Shown: piece after piece, positions 60,764 through 64,000 of the stretch
Position numbering within the stretch: position 1 is the first letter of the stretch
How the letters are laid out: each line of letters begins with the position of its first letter
From: Pseudonocardia sp. TRM90224
GTDB lineage: Bacteria; Actinomycetota; Actinomycetes; Mycobacteriales; Pseudonocardiaceae
Length of the DNA: 64,000 bases
Direction: 5' to 3'
Assembly: GCF_021245725.1 (NCBI RefSeq)
Contig: NZ_JAJGSX010000003.1
Location: 186,001 to 250,000, forward strand
Notes under the pieces: generated by a model
Database searches by the model: none
Seen by the model: the letters and a program-made list of their open reading frames with translations, nothing else
Told to the model about the DNA's origin: nothing
Program-made: the position numbers and the translations under genes

Positions 60764-60778
60764 TACAGTCGGACTGTA
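60764..60778. promoter_or_regulatory. TetR operator between the SnoaL-like and TetR genes
   Basis: TACAGTC-G-GACTGTA is a perfect 7-bp inverted repeat around one base. It lies 17 bp from the SnoaL start and 21 bp from the TetR start, so the TetR protein very likely represses both. Confidence 0.8.
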
Positions 60779-60798
60779 AGTAAATTGTGAGGCTGAGG

Positions 60799-61458
60799 AT
60801 GACGCAGGTCAAGAGGTCATATGACGCGTCGCGGCGCCAGGAGCGAGCGCGGGAAAGGCGACGCACGGTGATCGCCGCTGCGCGGGAGCTGTTCGAGGGC
60901 GAGGGGTTCCGCGCTACGACGATCGCGGCGGTCGCGGCGCGGGCCGGGGTGTCTGCCGAGAGCGTCTACAAGGGGTTCGGCACCAAGGCGGTGCTGGCGA
61001 AGGCCGTGTTCGACCAGGTCATTGCTGGTGATGATGAACCGGTCGCCGTTTGGGAGCGGCCTGAGCTGGTGGCGATGCGGGCCGAGCCCGATGTGCATCG
61101 CAAGATCGCGCTGTTCGTGGCGGCGCTCGTCGAGCGGGTGCAGCGCTCAGCCGGCGTGCAGATCCTGATCCGCGATGGTCGCCACGTCGACGACGGGCTG
61201 AGACCGGTATGGGAGGCGCTCTGCGCGGAGGCACTGACAGGGATGACGGTACTGGCAGGGCATCTGCTTGAGACCGGGCAGCTGCGGAGGTCCATCTCGG
61301 CGACCGAGGTGCGCGACCTGCTGTTCAACTACGTGGCAGTGGACCACTATGAACGGCTCGTGTTGGGCCAGCGCTGGCCGATCGAGCAGTACACCACGTG
61401 GTTGACGCGCGCCATCACCACTGCGCTCTGCCCGTTTCCGCTCATCGAGGAAACGTGA
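60799..61458 (+). CDS. TetR-family regulator
   Basis: A 219-residue TetR protein. The HTH is RRTVIAAARELFEGEGFRATTIAAVAARAGVSAESVYKGFGTK. ATG 60799 gives MTQVKRSYD; an in-frame GTG at 60787 is less likely. It is the last gene of the island, and its stop abuts the R3 end. Confidence 0.9.
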   Translation: MTQVKRSYDASRRQERARERRRTVIAAARELFEGEGFRATTIAAVAARAGVSAESVYKGFGTKAVLAKAVFDQVIAGDDEPVAVWERPELVAMRAEPDVHRKIALFVAALVERVQRSAGVQILIRDGRHVDDGLRPVWEALCAEALTGMTVLAGHLLETGQLRRSISATEVRDLLFNYVAVDHYERLVLGQRWPIEQYTTWLTRAITTALCPFPLIEET

Positions 61459-61543
61459 GGCTGATCCTGGTGTCATCGTGGTGGGGCAGCGCGGATCCGC
61501 AGGTCAACCAAGATCGACATGTCGCGCGCCTTGAGACGTTGCA
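61459..61543 (+). repeat. Outermost distal end of the island (R3)
   Basis: CTGATCCTGGTGTCATCG, CCGCAGGTCA and GATCGACATGTC follow the same order as in R1 and R2, and the end reads TTGAGACGTTGCA, a diverged TTGAGACCCTACA. It borders the GGACCA hexamer. Confidence 0.7.
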
Positions 61544-61549
61544 GGACCA
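61544..61549. repeat. GGACCA direct repeat, outer right flank (candidate target-site duplication)
   Basis: Identical to 10726-10731 at the dnaB side. It directly follows the R3 terminus, so the chromosome before insertion probably read from the dnaB stop through GGACCA into the TetR gene region. Confidence 0.6.
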
Positions 61550-61552
61550 AGA

Positions 61553-62080
61553 TCAATCAGGTAGACGATCATCGAGCGTGGGTGGACCGTCGCCCAATGC
61601 CGCGAACGCGGGCCGGAGAACCTCGATGATCTCGTCCGTGCTCACCGAGGTCAGGCCTCGCAGCGCGAGGAGGTCCCGGCCCAACCCGACGCCGAGCATG
61701 ATCGACCTCATGACCGCGGCCCGCACCTCGCGATCGGCTCCGGACATCGCTGCTGCGAGCTTGTCGGCCTGCTCGTTGGCCGCCTGCTGTACCCGCGGGA
61801 TCTCGTCCGGGTCGGTCAGCATCGCGCGGAGCGTGGGCAACGGCTCGTCGCTGGTGTCGATCAGTTTCAGCCGGAACGTGTCCAGGAGGAACGGGACCAG
61901 CTCGTCGGGGTCGGGGGCGAGCCGCATTGCGGCCATGAAGATGTCGCGCGGGGTGCCGAGTTGCTCGGTCACCTCCGCCGGGTCTGCCCCGGCCGCGATG
62001 GCGATGGTCTCGACCGTGGTGTCCGGCCCCCGCTCGATGAAGAGTCGGCGAGCCGCGATCAACACCCGTCGTTCGTCCAC
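61553..62080 (-). CDS. TetR-family regulator
   Basis: A 175-residue TetR-like protein (RRVLIAARRLFIERGPDTTVETIAIAAGADPAEVTEQLG) with an unusual recognition helix. Its stop is 10 bp from the end of the island, so it was probably the gene next to dnaB before insertion. ATG/GTG start at 62080. Confidence 0.85.
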   Translation of the reverse strand: MDERRVLIAARRLFIERGPDTTVETIAIAAGADPAEVTEQLGTPRDIFMAAMRLAPDPDELVPFLLDTFRLKLIDTSDEPLPTLRAMLTDPDEIPRVQQAANEQADKLAAAMSGADREVRAAVMRSIMLGVGLGRDLLALRGLTSVSTDEIIEVLRPAFAALGDGPPTLDDRLPD

Positions 62081-62147
62081 GCCACGAAGTTAGTCCCGTC
62101 ATCGCTCTGCGGCGGTCGGCGCTCATGGCCGGAGGTACGTTCGGCAG

Positions 62148-62753
62148 ATGATCGTCCCGGAGCCCGTGGTCCTGACGCGTACCGGCATCGTGCTCGAGCC
62201 GTTGCGGCGCGAGCACCGCGACGGGCTCGTGGCCGCCGCGACCGACGGGAAGCTCTGGGAGCTCTGGTACACGGCCGTGCCTGGACCCGGTGAAGCGGAG
62301 GCCTACATCGACACCGCACTCGACGGGCAGCGTCGCGGCACCATGCTGCCGTGGGTCGTGATCGACGACGCCACCGGCGAGGTGATCGGTACGACGCGCT
62401 ACCACGACATCGACGCGGCGGTCGACCGGGTGGAGATCGGCTACACCTTCTACCGGGTGAGTCGCCAGCGGTCGCACGTGAACACGACGTGCAAGCTCCT
62501 GCTGCTCGGCCACGCGTTCGACAACGTGGGCTGCGCGGTGGTCGGCTTGCGCGCGGACGGCTTCAACTTCGACTCACAACGAGCGATCGAACGGCTCGGG
62601 GCGAGGAAGGACGGCGTGCTCCGCCACCACAGCCCCCGGCGCGACGGGACTGTTCGCGACACCGTCGTCTACAGCATCCTTGCGGCGGAGTGGCCCGACG
62701 TCCGCAGGCACCTGGAACTGCGGCTGGAGCGCGCCCGACATGCAGGAACCTGA
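62148..62753 (+). CDS. GNAT acetyltransferase (RimJ/RimL-like)
   Basis: A 201-residue acetyltransferase: LEPLRREHRDGLVAAATDGKLWELWYT, VIGTTRYHDIDAAVDRVEIGYTFY, CKLLLLGHAFDNVGCAVVGLRADGFNFDSQRAIERLGARKDGVLR. Typical of N-terminal protein acetyltransferases of the RimJ/L group. ATG 62148. Confidence 0.92.
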   Translation: MIVPEPVVLTRTGIVLEPLRREHRDGLVAAATDGKLWELWYTAVPGPGEAEAYIDTALDGQRRGTMLPWVVIDDATGEVIGTTRYHDIDAAVDRVEIGYTFYRVSRQRSHVNTTCKLLLLGHAFDNVGCAVVGLRADGFNFDSQRAIERLGARKDGVLRHHSPRRDGTVRDTVVYSILAAEWPDVRRHLELRLERARHAGT

Positions 62754-62813
62754 TGACCAGGCGTCGATCATATGCATTGGGCAGATCCTCGGAACGACCG
62801 TAACTTCGCCTGC

Positions 62814-63233
62814 ATGACGATCACGCGCCAGCACCTCACCGTCGGCGAGGACGGCCAGCCGGTCCCGATCACCAACGACCCGGACGGCAACCCGTTCCCG
62901 CGGATCCCGGTCATCAGCTACGCGGTGACGCACGGCGACACCGTGCACCTCAGCGGGATCACCGCCCATCCGCTGGGTCCCTCGCGGGGCATCCGGGCCC
63001 AGACCCGGGAGGTGCTCGGGCGGATCGACGAGCTGCTCGCCGGAGCGGGCACCGACAAGTCGAAGCTGCTCACGGCGCAGGTGTGGCTCGCCGACATGGG
63101 CGACTTCAGCGAGCACAACCGGGAGTGGAACGCCTGGGTGGACCTCGCCAACCCCCCGGTGCGGGCGTGCGTGCAGGCGACGCTGATCCTCCCGGTGCTG
63201 CTCGTCGAGATCATGGTGACCGCTGCGCGCTGA
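62814..63233 (+). CDS. RidA/YjgF-family protein
   Basis: A 139-residue protein. ISYAVTHGDTVHLSGITAHPLGPSRGIRAQTREVLGRIDELLAGAGTDKSKLLTAQVWLADMGDF and the conserved Arg in NPPVRACVQA fit the enamine/imine deaminase family. ATG 62814. Confidence 0.92.
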   Translation: MTITRQHLTVGEDGQPVPITNDPDGNPFPRIPVISYAVTHGDTVHLSGITAHPLGPSRGIRAQTREVLGRIDELLAGAGTDKSKLLTAQVWLADMGDFSEHNREWNAWVDLANPPVRACVQATLILPVLLVEIMVTAAR

Positions 63234-63248
63234 GACCGTGCCCGTCGC

Positions 63249-64000
63249 TCAGCCCGGTTTGAAGAACGCGAGCATCCTCCGGCTGGCGTCCGGTGCCATC
63301 AAGATCTCCTGGATGTCCGCGGAGTCCCGGGCGGCGGCGGTCGTGCGTTCGTACATCTCCTTCTCGTACTCCGCGACGGCGGCGGGGACGTCGTCCGGGT
63401 GCGCGGCCAGGGCGAGCCCGAGCAGCGCGCCGTCGAGCAGCGCCATGTTGGCGCCCTCCCCGACCGGTGGCATCAGGTGCGCGGCATCGCCGACGAGGGT
63501 GACGTCGGGCCTCGACGGCCAGGTCAGGCCGATCGGGAGGGTGCTGATCGGCCAGAGCCGGATCATGTCGTCGGAGGCTGCGATCAAGGCGGTGAACCGC
63601 GGGTGCCAGCCGGGGAGCATGTCGATCAGCCGCGCCCTGGCGGTGGCCGGGTCGTCGAACGGGATCCCGCTGGTGGCGAACCAGTCCTCGGCGGTGTTGT
63701 AGAAGCTGATGCCGATGCGCACGCGGCCGTCGCCGTTGCGCTGCGCCGCCAGCGACTTCCCGTCGCCGAGCACCCAGTAGCTGCCGCGTCCGACCATCGC
63801 CGCGAGGTCGGGGTGCGTGCGGTCGATATCCGGGATGCCGATCTCGACGGCGTTCTGGCCGATGTGCGTGGGACGGGCGTCGGTGAGCATCGGGCGGACC
63901 CGCGAGTTCGCGCCGTCGGCCCCGACCAGCAGGTCGTACGTCGTGCTGCTGCCGTCGGCGAAGTGCAGCACGCCGTCGGCGGACGATTCGAATGTGTGCC
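63249..64000 (-). CDS. FAD-dependent monooxygenase (partial, C-terminal part)
   Basis: The frame runs off the right edge, so the N-terminal FAD motif is outside. Visible are DLLVGADGANSRVRPML (the DG motif) and VTLVGDAAHLMPPVGEGANMALLDGALLG (the GD motif), both of the PHBH/TetX-type monooxygenases. The C-terminal helix ends RRMLAFFKPG. The GD and DG motifs are intact. Substrate unknown. Confidence 0.9.
   Translation of the reverse strand, partial: HTFESSADGVLHFADGSSTTYDLLVGADGANSRVRPMLTDARPTHIGQNAVEIGIPDIDRTHPDLAAMVGRGSYWVLGDGKSLAAQRNGDGRVRIGISFYNTAEDWFATSGIPFDDPATARARLIDMLPGWHPRFTALIAASDDMIRLWPISTLPIGLTWPSRPDVTLVGDAAHLMPPVGEGANMALLDGALLGLALAAHPDDVPAAVAEYEKEMYERTTAAARDSADIQEILMAPDASRRMLAFFKPG

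Larger units (their letters stand above)
10732..61543. mobile_element. Composite Tn7-like genomic island inserted behind dnaB
   Basis: The outer borders are the TGTAGGG end at 10732 and a diverged distal end finishing at 61543, flanked by GGACCA on both sides. Internal ends at 52636, 59779 and 59790 show that it consists of at least two, probably three, related elements or their remnants. The only transposition genes (tnsABC-tniQ) are at the dnaB side. The cargo of about 43 kb carries regulators, transporters, putative resistance enzymes and a ubiquitin-like operon. Exact history is an inference. Confidence 0.75.

Noticed and set aside
1-64000. CRISPR array or CRISPR-linked Tn7 (CAST)
   Set aside because: No regularly spaced direct repeats of 25-40 bp and no cas genes were seen, so targeting is unlikely to be RNA-guided.

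Overview
The window is high-GC actinobacterial DNA. The order GT87 protein, rpsF, ssb, rpsR, rplI, dnaB, preceded by the Gly/Pro-rich tail of what is probably a ponA-type penicillin-binding protein, is the conserved actinobacterial arrangement near oriC. Inteins in DnaB, mycothiol- and F420-type enzymes and a TCGAAC-N4-GTTCGA LexA box fit a Pseudonocardiaceae-like host; the genus is an inference.

Bases 1-10723 are chromosomal core: a PBP tail, two inverted GT87 membrane glycosyltransferase paralogues around a NUDIX hydrolase, an endonuclease IV homologue, the S6/SSB/S18/L9 operon with a structured leader, and dnaB with two inteins, a DnaA-box-like cluster and a LexA box upstream.

Bases 10732-61543 form a composite Tn7-like island that starts 8 bp after the dnaB stop codon. 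The dnaB-proximal end begins TGTAGGGTCTCAG and carries repeats of TCTCAG-N6-TGGCAT. tnsA, tnsB, tnsC and a long multi-HTH tniQ follow with overlapping start and stop codons. Matching distal ends lie at 52526-52636, 59671-59779 and 61459-61543, and a second proximal-type end lies at 59790-59850. The hexamer GGACCA flanks the outermost ends (10726-10731 and 61544-61549). This suggests repeated insertion at one attachment site behind dnaB.

The cargo is a patchwork. It includes two ImmA/IrrE protease loci, an IF2N-domain protein, a HAD phosphatase, orphan VbhA-type antitoxins beside a small membrane protein (the module occurs up to three times), a MerR regulator with an erythromycin-esterase-family gene, a small Cys-rich peptide gene, MFS pumps, a nucleotidyltransferase, a two-component system, a GT1 glycosyltransferase, an F420-type oxidoreductase, a damaged lsr2, a complete ISL3 element and many IS and gene fragments.

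The most striking cargo is a seven-gene minus-strand operon (52265 to 47154), placed just inside the distal end at 52636: ubiquitin-like protein, E2-like protein, JAB protease, E1-like enzyme, sigma factor, HTH protein and ImmA/IrrE protease. All genes overlap or nearly abut, and a perfect 9-bp dyad lies upstream. This resembles bacterial ubiquitin-like conjugation systems, some of which are antiviral, but has its own sigma/HTH/protease module.

Bases 52637-61458 hold a second cargo block: ArsR, SRPBCC, DinB/mycothiol, TetR, methyltransferases, flavin monooxygenase, MFS, ArsR-rhodanese, SnoaL and TetR. From 61544 to 64000 the sequence looks like ordinary chromosome again: TetR, GNAT, RidA and a partial FAD monooxygenase.
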